Shown: in pieces, positions 35,080 through 44,246 of the stretch
How positions within the stretch are numbered: position 1 is the stretch's first letter
How the letters are laid out: every line of letters starts with the position of its first letter
Source: RHKX01 sp963826475
Lineage (GTDB): Bacteria; Actinomycetota; Thermoleophilia; Solirubrobacterales; 70-9
Assembly: GCA_963826475.1 (NCBI GenBank)
Contig: CAWGXC010000004.1
Span: 62,001 to 126,000 of the forward strand
Direction: 5' to 3'
DNA: 64,000 nt
The notes under the pieces: generated by a model
Databases searched by the model: none
Told to the model about the DNA's origin: nothing
The model's input: only the letters and a program-made list of their open reading frames with translations
Program-made: the position numbers and the translations under genes

Positions 35080-36186
35080 ATGTCGATCAGGAACGGTGGC
35101 GCAAAAATCGCCACCTCGTTATTCGCGTCAGGAGTTCTGGCGCTTGGACTTGCCGCTTGCGGCACCACGAGCAACGACTCGTCGGATTCGTCGGCATCGA
35201 GCGGGGGCGCCACCAGCGGCACCGTCGGCTTCCTGCTGCCGGAGACGAAGACGACGCGCTACGAGGCCTTTGACCATCCGCTGTTCGAGAAGGCGCTCTC
35301 TGACCTGTGCCCGGACTGCCAGCTGAAGTACGCCAACTCGAACCAGGACGCCGCCCAGCAGCAGTCCCAGGCGGAGTCCATGCTGACCCAGGGGATCGAC
35401 GTCATGGTCCTCGACCCGGTTGACGGTGCCGCCGCTGAGGCGATCGTCAACAAGGCCCAGAGCCAGGGCGTGCCGGTCATCTCATACGACCGCCTCGCCA
35501 GCGGACCGGTGAGCTACTACGTCTCGTTCGACAACAAGAAGGTCGGCGAGCTGCAGGGCGAGGAGCTGCTCAAGCAGCTTGGATCCGGTGCGAGCTCGGA
35601 CAAGATCGTGATGATCAACGGTTCACCGACCGATCCGAACGCGGCTCAGTTCAAGGCCGGAGCTCACTCGGTGCTGGACGGCAAGGTCGACATCGCCAAG
35701 GAGTTCGACACCCCCGACTGGAGCCCGGACAAGGCCCAGACGGAGATGCAGTCGGCGATCACCTCGGTGGGCGCCGGCAACATCGCCGGCATCTACTCGG
35801 CCAACGACGGAATGGCGGCGGGGATCGTCGCCGCGACGAAATCGGCCGGACTCGGCCAGATTCCGCTGACCGGCCAGGACGCGCAGGTCGACGGCATCCA
35901 GCGAGTGCTCTCGGGCGACCAGAGCATGACCGTCTACAAGGCGATCGGGCCGGAGACTCAGGCCGCCGCCGCGATGGCGGTCGCGTTGATCAAGGGTGAG
36001 GACTACCCCGACGCGACGGATTCGCTGGACAACGGGACCACGAGCGTCCCGTCCCAGCTCCTCGATCCAGTGGTCGTGACCGCTGACAACGTCGAGGACA
36101 CCGTGATCAAAGATGGGTTCTACACGGCGAAGGACATCTGTACGGGCACGTACGCGGCCGATTGTCAGAAGGCCGGAATCCAGTAG
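35080..36186 (+). CDS. sugar ABC transporter substrate-binding lipoprotein (XylF-like)
   Basis: A 368-residue lipoprotein of the periplasmic-binding-protein-like I (ribose/xylose) family. The lipobox is LAACG (Cys about residue 24), followed by a Ser/Asp-rich linker and a two-lobe domain: VGFLLPETKTTRYEAFDHPL, VMVLDPVDGAAAEAIV, VPVISYDRLA, IYSANDGMAAGIV and LTGQDAQVDGIQ. The sequence resembles XylF/ChvE more than RbsB. A GGAGAGGAGA ribosome binding site precedes ATG 35080. It opens an operon with the ATPase and permease. Confidence 0.9.
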   Translation: MSIRNGGAKIATSLFASGVLALGLAACGTTSNDSSDSSASSGGATSGTVGFLLPETKTTRYEAFDHPLFEKALSDLCPDCQLKYANSNQDAAQQQSQAESMLTQGIDVMVLDPVDGAAAEAIVNKAQSQGVPVISYDRLASGPVSYYVSFDNKKVGELQGEELLKQLGSGASSDKIVMINGSPTDPNAAQFKAGAHSVLDGKVDIAKEFDTPDWSPDKAQTEMQSAITSVGAGNIAGIYSANDGMAAGIVAATKSAGLGQIPLTGQDAQVDGIQRVLSGDQSMTVYKAIGPETQAAAAMAVALIKGEDYPDATDSLDNGTTSVPSQLLDPVVVTADNVEDTVIKDGFYTAKDICTGTYAADCQKAGIQ

Positions 36187-36259
36187 GACGAACGAAGTTC
36201 GGTCGTCGCCCGCGCGGAGTCGATCCGCGCGGGCGCCGCCCGTGACGCGGGAGGAAACT

Positions 36260-37097
36260 TTGACCGCCACCACCGAGACGATCGAGCGGCCCACGGCGAG
36301 CGAGGCCGCCGGGCCGCTGCTGAAGGTCAGTGGGATATCGAAGAGCTTCGGCGCGGTCCAAGCGCTCACCGACGTGGACCTCGAGGTCGCGGCGGGCGAG
36401 GTCATCGCCCTGGTCGGGGACAACGGCGCCGGCAAGTCCACCCTGGTCAAGGCGATCTCAGGTGTGGACCCTCCTGATCAGGGCACGATCGAGTGGGAGG
36501 GCAAGCCGGTCACGATCAGCAAGCCGACCGTGGCGCAGGCCATCGGCATCGCAACCGTGTTCCAGGATCTCGCGCTCTGCGACAACCTCGATCTCGTCGC
36601 CAACCTCTTCCTCGGACGCGAGAGCACCGCGTCACGGATCGCTCGACGAGATCGACATGGAGAGTCGCTCCCGGGAGCTGCTCGACGAGCTCGCGGTGAC
36701 GACGATCCAGGAGGTCCGCACCCCGGTCGGCCTGCTCTCGGGCGGTCAGCGCCAGTCGGTGGCGATCGCCCGCTCGCTGCTCGGTGAGCCGCGCGTGGTG
36801 ATCCTCGACGAGCCGACCGCGGCCCTCGGCGTCGCGCAGACCGCTGAGGTCCTCTCCCTCGTCGAGCGGCTTCGCGACCGTGGCTTCGGCGTGATCCTGA
36901 TCAGCCACAACCTCCCCGACGTCTTCGCGGTCTGCGATCGCATCGTCGTCCTCCGGCTCGGTCGCAACGCCGGCAGCTTCGAGGTCGCGAAGTCGTCGAA
37001 CCAGGAGATCGTCGCCGCGATCACGGGTGCTGACGACAACGCGGTCACGCGACGAGCCGGGAGAACGTTGGATCCGAGGGGAGGCGACGCGGCATGA
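36260..37097 (+). CDS. sugar ABC transporter ATPase (frameshifted)
   Basis: A single-module sugar ABC ATPase. Walker A is GDNGAGKSTLVK, the Q-loop is in TVFQDLALCDN, the signature is LLSGGQRQSVAIARSL and Walker B is VVILDEPTAALG, with the switch His in LISHNLP. The reading frame changes near 36622; deleting one base there gives LGREAPRHGSLDEID and a 278-residue protein. TTG 36260 with GGAGG 8 bases upstream is the likely start. Its stop overlaps the permease start (ATGA). Typical XylG/RbsA proteins have two modules; this one is half-size. Confidence 0.87.
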
Positions 37098-38331
37098 GCG
37101 GGGCCGCGGGGATCGGCGGGGTTGGGCTGCCAACTCCCGAGGATGGGCCGAAGGGGATCGTCAAGAGTCCGCTTGCGCAGCTCCGCAGTCGGGTTCGAGC
37201 CGGCGAGCTCGGCTCCATTCCGGTCGTCATCGGCCTGATCGTGATCTGGATCGTGTTCCAGGCGCTCAACTCGGCATTCCTGTCGTCGGAGAACCTCTCG
37301 AACCTCGCCCAGCAGATGGCCGCCACCGGGACCATCGCACTCGGCATCGTGCTCGTTCTCTTGCTCGGAGAGATCGACCTCTCCGTCGGCTCGGTCAGCG
37401 GCGTCACCGCAGCGATCCTCGCCGTGCTCAACGTCAATCACGGCATGAACGCGGTCCCCGCGGTCATCATCGCGCTCGCAGCCGGGCTCGCCATCGGCGC
37501 CATCCACGGCTTCTTCTTCACCAAGGTCGGCGTGCCGACCTTCGTCGTCACCCTGGCCGGCCTGATCGGCTGGCAGGGCCTGCAGCTCGCCGTGCTCGGC
37601 AGGGACGGCACCCTCAACTTCGCCTTCAACGGCGGCATCGCGAAGCTCGCCAACACCTACTACGTCGATTCCATCGGCTACACGATCGCGATCGTGATCG
37701 CGGTCATCTACGCGGCCTCCGCACTGCTGGGAATGCGCCGCAGGAAGGCCGCCGGGCTGAGAGCGCGAAGCCCGATCGAGATCGGGATCCGCGCCATCCT
37801 CCTGGGCGCCGCGCTGCTCGTCGTCGCCGCCGTGATGAACGGCTACCGCGGCGTTCCCCTCGCGCTGCTGATCTTCGGTGGGCTGGTCGTCCTCTTCGAC
37901 CTCATCCTCAGGCGCACCGTCTTCGGTCGCCAGATCTTCGCCGTCGGCGGCAACGCCGAGGCCGCCCGCAGGGACGGGCATCAACGTCACCCGCGTGCGC
38001 GTCTCGGTAATGATGATCGCCTCGATGATGGCCGCCGCAGGTGGCGTGCTCGCGGCGTCCCGCTTGTTCGCCGTCAATCAGAGCTCCGGCGCCAGCGACG
38101 TGCTGCTGAATGCCATCGCCGCCGCGGTCATCGGCGGCACGAGCCTCTTCGGCGGCCGCGGCAGCGCCTACGCGGCGCTGCTCGGCATCTCGTGATCCAG
38201 TCGATCGCCAACGGGATGCTGCTGCTCAGCCTCGGCACCGACGTCCGCTTCATGATCACGGGCGGTGGTGCTGGCAGGGCCGCCTCGACGCCTTCGCACG
38301 CCGCGGCCAGCGGGCAAGAGGACTGGCCTGA
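37094..38331 (+). CDS. sugar ABC transporter permease (XylH/RbsC-like, frameshifted)
   Basis: A branched-chain/ribose-type permease with about ten TM helices. Recognisable blocks: LNSAFLSSENLSNLAQQMA, VLLLGEIDLSVGSVSG, GFFFTKVGVPTFVVTLAG, then GINVTRVRVSVMMIASMMAA, LLNAIAAAVIGGTSLFGGRG and LVIQSIANGMLLL. The frame shifts near 37974 (extra A), near 38189 (one base missing) and around 38270-38290 (net two extra), after which it ends at 38331. A net correction of two bases gives about 411 residues. Either sequence errors or a decaying gene. Confidence 0.82.
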
Positions 38332-38355
38332 CGGCCCTCGCATAGGCTGCCGGCG

Positions 38356-41100
38356 ATGAATCGCCGGATCACGCCCTTCTTCACGACCGGCGTGAGCGTG
38401 TTGGTCGCCGCCCTGGCGTTCGCGGCGGCGCCCGCCTCGGCGCAGACATCTGGTGACGCCGGCGGCTTCTGGGACCTGGTGCCGATCGGCCACGGCGAGA
38501 CCACCAATCTCGCCGACACCCTCGACTTCCTCTCCACCGGCACCCCCCCGCCTTCCTTCGAGGCTGAGCGGGGCCTCTTCGAGGCTCTGCGAACGGCCGC
38601 TCCGAACGTCGAGACGGCACAGCTCGATCAGTACTACAAGCCCGCCCCGATCGAGCTCGGCCCCGGGCAGGTCACCTCGAGCGAATCCCCGCGCCCCGGC
38701 GTCACGATCGAGCGCGACGCCTACAACGTCCCGTTCGTGCACGGCGACACCCGTGCCGACGTGATGTGGGGAGCCGGCTATGCCGCCGCTGCTGACCGCC
38801 TCTTCTTCATCGACGTACTCCGCCACCAGGCGCACGGCCGGCTGACGGAGCTGATTGGACCAGGGATCGACGGCGCAACGGTCAAGAGCGACGTCGACCA
38901 ACTCAGCGTCACCGACTACCGGACCGAGGACCTGCAGCGGATGCTCGACCGCACCGCCGCCTCGGGGCCGGATGGCGCCGCGGTCCTGGCCGACCTGACC
39001 GATTACGTCGCCGGCATCAACGCCTACATCGCCGCGGCGCGGATCAACCCGGACCTGGCGCCGGCGGAGTACGCGCTGCTCGGCAAGGAGATAGAGGACT
39101 TCGAGATCACGGACGCGGCTTCGATCATCGGACTGATCAACGGCTACTTCGGACGGGGCGGGGGAGTCGAGCTCGACGACGCCGCCGTCTACCGGGCCGC
39201 TCAGCGGCGCTTCGGCAAGCATGCGTCGAAGGCGGTGGTCGCTGACTTCCGCTCGCTCAACGACCCGGAGGCGCCGGTGACGACGACGAAGCGATTTCCG
39301 TTCGACGATCCCGGCGCCACCGACCCGCGCTCGGTCGCGAGCCCTGACGCGCGCAGCCTCACGGTCGAGCAAGTCGTTCGCGACCCAAGCTCGGCCTCCG
39401 CCTCCCAGGTCGATGGCGGCGCCACTGCGCTGGGCGGGATCCAGGAGCTGCGGCGAACGGGCGGGCTGCCGATCACCGGTATCGCGTCGAACGCGATCGC
39501 GATCCCTGCCAAGGACTCCGCGACCGGCCGCCCGTTGCTCGAGGGCTCTCCGCAGGTCGACTTCTACGCCCCTCCGATCCTGCTCGAGGAGAGCCTCGAC
39601 GGGCCCGGCATCCACGTCCGCGGCGTCGCGCTACCGGGCGCCGGTCCCTACGCCGTAATGGGACACAACAGTGCGTTGGCCTGGACGACGACGACGGCTC
39701 AGGGAGACAACACCGACACGTTCGCCGAACGCCTCTGCGCGGCCGGCGGCGGGAGGCCGACCATCGCCTCGACGAGCTACGTCTACCGCGGGAAGTGCAT
39801 CCCGCTCCAGCAGCACGACGATCCGGTTAGCTGGGACCCGGGGCCGGCCGACCTGAGCGCCGATCCCACCGTTCAGAGCTACCACGCCACGTTCCACACG
39901 GAGCGCTCGGTGCACGGCCCGATCATCGCCCGCGGAAAAGTCGGGGGCAAGCCGGTCGCCTACTCCCGCGCCCGCTCCAGCTACCAGCATGAAACGGACT
40001 TCCTACCGGCCTTCAAGGCGCTCAACGGCGGCGTGACGACCGCGGGCAAGGTGCAGCGGACTCTGGCGAGCGTGACCGGCTCCTACAACTGGCTCTTCGC
40101 CAACGCCAAGCATGTGGGCTACGTGCAGTCCGGCACCTACCCGAGGCGGGCGAAGGGCACCTCGACCGACCTGCCGAGCTGGGGGACGGGAAAATGGGAC
40201 TGGAAGGGCTTCGATCCGAAGAGCTACGAGGCCGACTACATGCCCTACCGGAGTCTGCCGAAGGAGGTCGATCCCAAGCGGGGCTACCTGCTGAGCTGGA
40301 ACAACAAGCAGGCACCGGGCTGGCGGGCATCCGACTACGACTGGGAGTACGGGCCCGTCCATCGCGCCCAGCGGCTCGAGCGGCGCGTCCGAGCCGGCCT
40401 CGCCGGCGATCGCAAGCTCGACCTCGGTGAGCTGGCCGGGATCACCGGAGACGCCGGGACGGTCGACGTGCGCGGCGAGGAGGTGACGCCGCTGATGCTG
40501 AAGGTCCTGGGCAAGCCCGGCAAAGGCGAGACGGGAATTGCGATCCGTGCCCTGCGGCGCTGGGTCAAGGGTGGCGCGCACCGGATCGACCGCGATGGCG
40601 ACGGTGTCTATGAGGACTCTCTGGCCGTCGCATTGATGGATCGTTGGTGGGATCCGGCGGTGCGCGGGATCTTCAAGCCCGCGCTCGGGAGCAGGATGAT
40701 TGACGCCATCACGCACATCAACCCGATCGACTACCTCCCCGTCGACGGTCCGGACACCTGGTTCTACGGCTGGATGAGCTACGTCTCCAAGGATCTGCGC
40801 ACGATCCTCGGCGAGAAGGTCAGGGGCCGATACTCACGCGAGTACTGCGGCGGCGGCAAACGCGGTGCCTGCCGCCGGGTCCTGCGCAAGAGCCTGAAGA
40901 CGGCGATCGCGGGCGTCGAGGAGGACTACGGGAGCCTTGCAGCCGCCGCCGTCCCCTCAACCTGTCCGGTCACGGTCCCGAAGGGCTGCGACCAGCTCGA
41001 GTTCATCGCCGCCGGAGCCGTGGAGTTGCCGCCGACGCCGTGGCAGGACCGCGGCAGCTACCAGCAGATGGTGGAGGTGGGTGCCGGCCACGGAGGCTGA
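38356..41100 (+). CDS. penicillin acylase-family Ntn hydrolase, secreted
   Basis: A 914-residue precursor. A signal peptide (residues 1-29, APASAQ) is followed by the alpha chain (ERDAYNVPFVHGDTRADVMWG, YAAAADRLFFIDVLRHQA) and a spacer, then the beta chain, whose nucleophile is probably Ser378 in TGIASNAIAIP. Other marks are GPYAVMGHNSALAWTTT and LAYS-like VAYSRARSSY. The family matures by self-cleavage and hydrolyses amides such as beta-lactam side chains or acyl-homoserine lactones. The substrate is unknown here; quorum-signal degradation is one option. It is downstream of the transporter genes by 24 bases. Confidence 0.9.
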   Translation: MNRRITPFFTTGVSVLVAALAFAAAPASAQTSGDAGGFWDLVPIGHGETTNLADTLDFLSTGTPPPSFEAERGLFEALRTAAPNVETAQLDQYYKPAPIELGPGQVTSSESPRPGVTIERDAYNVPFVHGDTRADVMWGAGYAAAADRLFFIDVLRHQAHGRLTELIGPGIDGATVKSDVDQLSVTDYRTEDLQRMLDRTAASGPDGAAVLADLTDYVAGINAYIAAARINPDLAPAEYALLGKEIEDFEITDAASIIGLINGYFGRGGGVELDDAAVYRAAQRRFGKHASKAVVADFRSLNDPEAPVTTTKRFPFDDPGATDPRSVASPDARSLTVEQVVRDPSSASASQVDGGATALGGIQELRRTGGLPITGIASNAIAIPAKDSATGRPLLEGSPQVDFYAPPILLEESLDGPGIHVRGVALPGAGPYAVMGHNSALAWTTTTAQGDNTDTFAERLCAAGGGRPTIASTSYVYRGKCIPLQQHDDPVSWDPGPADLSADPTVQSYHATFHTERSVHGPIIARGKVGGKPVAYSRARSSYQHETDFLPAFKALNGGVTTAGKVQRTLASVTGSYNWLFANAKHVGYVQSGTYPRRAKGTSTDLPSWGTGKWDWKGFDPKSYEADYMPYRSLPKEVDPKRGYLLSWNNKQAPGWRASDYDWEYGPVHRAQRLERRVRAGLAGDRKLDLGELAGITGDAGTVDVRGEEVTPLMLKVLGKPGKGETGIAIRALRRWVKGGAHRIDRDGDGVYEDSLAVALMDRWWDPAVRGIFKPALGSRMIDAITHINPIDYLPVDGPDTWFYGWMSYVSKDLRTILGEKVRGRYSREYCGGGKRGACRRVLRKSLKTAIAGVEEDYGSLAAAAVPSTCPVTVPKGCDQLEFIAAGAVELPPTPWQDRGSYQQMVEVGAGHGG

Positions 41101-41110
41101 GCATCCTGGC

Positions 41111-42127
41111 TCAGGCGGCAGCCGGTGCCTCGAGCCATTCGCGCATGGTGAGGTGATGCGGGGAGCGCTCGCCGGTCTCGAGCTCGCGGAGGACGTCGGC
41201 GAGCTCCCCCGAGCGCTCGGCGATGACGTTGTGGCGGTGAATCGTCTCCAGGTTCTCCTGGCGGGCGAGCACGAAGCCGTTGTCGTCGGCGAGCTCCGGA
41301 TGGGCCGCGGCCACCTGCCGCACCATCTCGCGGACGCAGTCCTCGACGAAGCGGGGGTTCGCGTGAGCCTTCTCGACGACCGCGCGCTCGTCCTCGCGCT
41401 TGAGCAACTCGTAGATCTCCGAGGACATCGAGGACTCCACGATGGTGAGCAGCTCCCGCGCGTCGATCTCGAGCGCACAGCCCTCGCCGCGACCGAGGTA
41501 GAGCGTCCCGATGCCGCGCTGATTGTGGGTCGCGACGGGCACGCATTCCAGGATCTCGTCGATTTGCGCTCCCTCGTAGCCGCGACCTGAGAGCTTCTCG
41601 CGGGCCCCGGCGGCGATCAGCTCCTGGGCGCACGGGCATGCGGTCATGCCCTGGGCCTGCACGCCGGTGAGCGTGCGGGTGCCCGATGCGGAAGCCACCG
41701 CGGTGCCGAACAGGGTGTAGATCTCCTGCGTGGCCCTGCCGCTGACCGGCGCTTGCATCGTCTGGGGGTAGCGGGCCGCGAGGGAGACCTCGGCCCGCAG
41801 GCCGTCCTGGCGGTCTCGCACCTGCTCGGCGATCCTCGCGGCGAGGTGCTCGGCCTTGAGCGATTCGCGAAGCACGGATTCGTCGATCGCCTCGTTGACG
41901 ACCTCCTCGAATCGCGACATGTGGACGCCCGCCTGGGCGGGGTCGAGGTCGACGTAGCACTCGAGCTCGGCGAAGAAGAGCTGCGGGCCCGCGTCGTCGG
42001 TGGCGTCGACGCGGATCACCTTCTCGACGCCGCGGACACCGACTCTGGTCAGGCTGATCTCCGTCCGGGGGCGGCGAGCCTGGACGTCGGGACCGGGTGA
42101 ATGAAGCAGTGTCGGTGGGCGGTTCAT
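41111..42127 (-). CDS. folE2: GTP cyclohydrolase FolE2/MptA family
   Basis: A 338-residue type IB GTP cyclohydrolase, converting GTP to a dihydroneopterin phosphate for folate (or other pterin) synthesis. Marks are SLTRVGVRGVEKVI, MTACPCAQELIAAGA with the metal-binding Cys pair, THNQRGIGTLYLG and IYELLKREDE with ARQENLETIH. Length and the THNQRG motif fit the MptA/FolE2 group, which is zinc-independent or uses other metals. It converges with the acylase gene, ten bases apart. Confidence 0.9.
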   Translation of the reverse strand: MNRPPTLLHSPGPDVQARRPRTEISLTRVGVRGVEKVIRVDATDDAGPQLFFAELECYVDLDPAQAGVHMSRFEEVVNEAIDESVLRESLKAEHLAARIAEQVRDRQDGLRAEVSLAARYPQTMQAPVSGRATQEIYTLFGTAVASASGTRTLTGVQAQGMTACPCAQELIAAGAREKLSGRGYEGAQIDEILECVPVATHNQRGIGTLYLGRGEGCALEIDARELLTIVESSMSSEIYELLKREDERAVVEKAHANPRFVEDCVREMVRQVAAAHPELADDNGFVLARQENLETIHRHNVIAERSGELADVLRELETGERSPHHLTMREWLEAPAAA

Positions 42128-42242
42128 GGTTTCGCTCGCGACCGGAAGGGTAACGGGGACGGTTCCTCTCCTGCCGGCCGTGGCATACTCGCGGGACGCT
42201 TCAAGGAGGGGGCATCGGCTCCCACCGGATCACGGGGCAAAA

Positions 42243-43343
42243 ATGTCGGAGGAGTTGCAGGTAACTGAGGTTCCTGAGGGGGAACCGCCGAGTGAGATTC
42301 TCGGCGTCGCGCTTGTCGCGGCCGGACGCGAGCGCGGCTATTTGACCGTTGCGCAGGTCACCGAGGCGCTCGAGGAGGTGGACCTCAGCCCGGAGGGCGT
42401 TCAGGAGCTGCACGCGCAGCTGCTCGACGCCGGGATCGAGGTGATCGGCGATGAGCCGGAGTCGGCCTCTCGGATCAGCGCGAACGGATCGTCGGCCGCC
42501 GTTGCCGATCTGAACGTCGAGCCGGGCGTCGACTCCCTGCGCCTCTACCTGCATGCGATCGGCCGGGTCGAGCTGCTCACGGCGGTCGGCGAGGTCGATT
42601 TGGCGAAGCGGATCGAGCGCGGCGATGTCAACGCCAAACGCCAGATGGTCGAGGCCAATCTCCGCCTGGTCGTATCGATTGCCAAGGGCTACGTCGGCCG
42701 TGGCCTCAGCTTCCTCGACCTGATCCAGGAGGGCTCGCTCGGGCTGATCCGCGCGGTCGAGAAGTTCGACTACCGGCGCGGCTACAAGTTCTCGACTTAT
42801 GCGACCTGGTGGATTCGCCAGGCCGTCACCCGGGCCATCGCCGACAAGAGCCGGACGATCCGGATCCCCGTTCACGTCAACGAGAAGCTCGCCCGGGTCC
42901 GCAGCGTCGAGCGCTCCCTCGTCCAGGATCTCGGCCGTGAGCCGGAGCCCTGGGAGGTGGCGAGGGAGGTCGGCCTTGCTCTCTCGGAGGTCCGGGAGCT
43001 GATGGGGTTCGGCAGTGCGCCGGTGTCGCTGGAGGCGCCGATCGGCGAGGACGGCAGCGGCCGGATCGCCGACCTGGTCGCCGACGAATCCTCGGATGGC
43101 CCCTTCGAGCACGCCACCGACTCGCTGCAGCGGGAGGGCCTCAAACGAGCCCTGAGCCTGCTCGGCGATCGCGAGCGGACGGTTATCGAGCTGCGCTACG
43201 GACTCACCGGAAGGCCGCCGCTGACGCTCGAGCACATCGGTCGGGACTTCGGCATCACCCGCGAGCGCGTCCGTCAGATCGAGTCGAACTCCCTGCGCAA
43301 GCTCAAGCGCTTGCCGCAGGCCCAGTCGCTTCGGGAGTCGTGA
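42243..43343 (+). CDS. RNA polymerase primary-type sigma factor (sigma-70 group 1/2)
   Basis: A 366-residue sigma factor. Region 1.2 is in SLRLYLHAIGRVELL, region 2 in LIQEGSLGLIRAVEKFDYR and FSTYATWWIRQAVTRAI, region 3 in RSVERSLVQDLGREPEPWEV, region 4 in LGDRERTVIELRYGL and TLEHIGRDFGITRERVRQIE. An N-terminal acidic extension carries a short region-1.1-like helix set. ATG 42243 was chosen; the in-frame ORF extends upstream but lacks homology. It may be the housekeeping factor or a close stationary-phase paralogue. Confidence 0.88.
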   Translation: MSEELQVTEVPEGEPPSEILGVALVAAGRERGYLTVAQVTEALEEVDLSPEGVQELHAQLLDAGIEVIGDEPESASRISANGSSAAVADLNVEPGVDSLRLYLHAIGRVELLTAVGEVDLAKRIERGDVNAKRQMVEANLRLVVSIAKGYVGRGLSFLDLIQEGSLGLIRAVEKFDYRRGYKFSTYATWWIRQAVTRAIADKSRTIRIPVHVNEKLARVRSVERSLVQDLGREPEPWEVAREVGLALSEVRELMGFGSAPVSLEAPIGEDGSGRIADLVADESSDGPFEHATDSLQREGLKRALSLLGDRERTVIELRYGLTGRPPLTLEHIGRDFGITRERVRQIESNSLRKLKRLPQAQSLRES

Positions 43344-43518
43344 GGGCCGAGTCTGGCTCCGCAGCGTGGACCCGGGACACGCGGATTTCACCGGGCCCTT
43401 CTGCGATCACCTCGAATTGATCACCCGGCGACAAGCCGGCTGCGCGGAACGGTCCGATCGGCACGGTCATCTGATGTCCCGGCGACATCCGTGAGCGCCC
43501 GATCGAACTGACACGCAC
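43303..43518 (-). CDS. possible AbrB-like DNA-binding small protein
   Basis: A 71-residue ORF from GTG 43516-43518 with an AbrB/SpoVT-like swapped-hairpin pattern: VRVSSIGRSRMSPGHQMTVP (core), AGLSPGDQFEVIAEGPGEI. It continues in frame from the nuclease ORF through tRNA-Tyr, so it may be an independent gene or a fusion domain. A 10-bp hairpin covers its start. It overlaps the sigma factor 3' end by 41 bases on the opposite strand. Confidence is moderate because the ORF is short and its start is occluded. Confidence 0.45.
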   Translation of the reverse strand: MRVSSIGRSRMSPGHQMTVPIGPFRAAGLSPGDQFEVIAEGPGEIRVSRVHAAEPDSALTTPEATGPAASA

Positions 43519-43547
43519 CCCGACCTTCTGCGGGGCCGGGGTGCGTG
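43512..43547 (-). terminator. stem-loop directly after tRNA-Tyr
   Basis: Plus-strand arms CACGCACCCC (43512-43521) and GGGGTGCGTG (43538-43547) pair perfectly with a 16-base loop. On the minus strand the hairpin begins 8 bases after the tRNA 3' end, so it may end or process the transcript. There is no T-run. Confidence 0.5.
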
Positions 43548-43554
43548 CTGTAGG

Positions 43555-43637
43555 TGGGGGAGGAGGGATTCGAACCCACTCAGCCAGAGGCATGTGGTTT
43601 ACAGCCACACCCGATTCACCATCTCCGGAGCTCCCCC
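43555..43637 (-). tRNA. tRNA-Tyr (GTA), class II
   Basis: An 83-base tRNA on the minus strand. Acceptor arms GGGGGAG/CTCCCCC are perfect; the anticodon arm is TGTGG-CTGTAAA-CCACA (anticodon GTA). A long variable arm with GCC-TCT-GGC places it in class II, as expected for bacterial tRNA-Tyr. The T-stem has one T.T mismatch. The discriminator is A; CCA is not encoded. An ORF on the same strand runs through it without a stop. Confidence 0.94.
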
Positions 43638-43639
43638 AA

Positions 43640-44079
43640 GGGGACGCGGATTGTAGGCATCGTTCGAGTGCCGGTGGCAGACGGCCCGATTCGTCGAGCT
43701 GGAACTCTGAATACTTGGGTCCGCCGAGCTTGATTCCGACTGATCCATCGACGGCGGAAGCAGGAATGAGCCAGCGACGTCGGTCGGCGACGAGGACGAA
43801 CAAGAGGTCGCACCGAGAGCGATCGAAATACTTTGCGATGCGGTTCCAACTCTGGTTACCGCCTGAAGTCGCCAGGCAGATGCTGTACCGCTCGCCTGCC
43901 CGGACCCGTGACGTCTTGACCTGGACCCGGAGGGGATGCGTGCCGAAGTCAGCGAGCAGGTCGTAGTTGGCGCAGTGAAACAGCGGGAGCGAAACGTCCG
44001 CGCCGAGTTCGGTGAGCGCTCCGATGGCATGGGCCTCGCCAACGTCACCCTGTTTCCGAGGATGGAATCCAACGGCCAT
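43640..44079 (-). CDS. I-Ssp6803I-like PD-(D/E)XK nuclease (group I intron-associated family), open into tRNA-Tyr
   Basis: About 146 residues before the tRNA. The pattern HPRKQGDVGEA, then a NYDLLAD motif and LRVQVKTSRVR gives a nuclease site of Glu15, Asp40, Gln53 and Lys55, the layout I recall for I-Ssp6803I, a homing endonuclease of a tRNA intron. It continues with WNRIAKYFDRSRCDLLFVLV and LIPASAV. No stop occurs before or inside tRNA-Tyr; the frame stays open to 43303. The 43640 end is set by the tRNA boundary, not by a stop. A perfect LexA box is 4 bases before ATG 44079; no ribosome binding site is evident. Confidence 0.8.
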
Positions 44080-44083
44080 ACTA

Positions 44084-44097
44084 CGAACATACGTTCG
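44084..44097 (-). promoter_or_regulatory. LexA-type SOS box
   Basis: CGAACATACGTTCG matches the Gram-positive/actinobacterial LexA consensus CGAAC-N4-GTTCG perfectly. It lies four bases before the nuclease ATG, so LexA would block transcription initiation or elongation there, and DNA damage would release it. Confidence 0.7.
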
Positions 44098-44141
44098 CCA
44101 TCGGACGGAACCCGCCCCCTCCCGCTAACCTGCTGCCTCAC

Positions 44142-44213
44142 GCCCGGATAGCTCAGCGGTAGAGCACCTCCATGGTAAGGAGGGGGTCGTGGGTTCAAGT
44201 CCCACTCCGGGCT
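44142..44213 (+). tRNA. tRNA-Thr (GGT)
   Basis: A 72-base cloverleaf: acceptor GCCCGGA/TCCGGGC, D-arm with CAGCGGTAGAG, anticodon arm CCTCC-ATGGTAA-GGAGG (anticodon GGT) and T-arm GTGGG-TTCAAGT-CCCAC. CCA is not encoded. It diverges from the nuclease/tRNA-Tyr locus. Confidence 0.96.
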
Positions 44214-44246
44214 CTTTCCACGGGAACTGACGGGGGAGGCTTCTCC

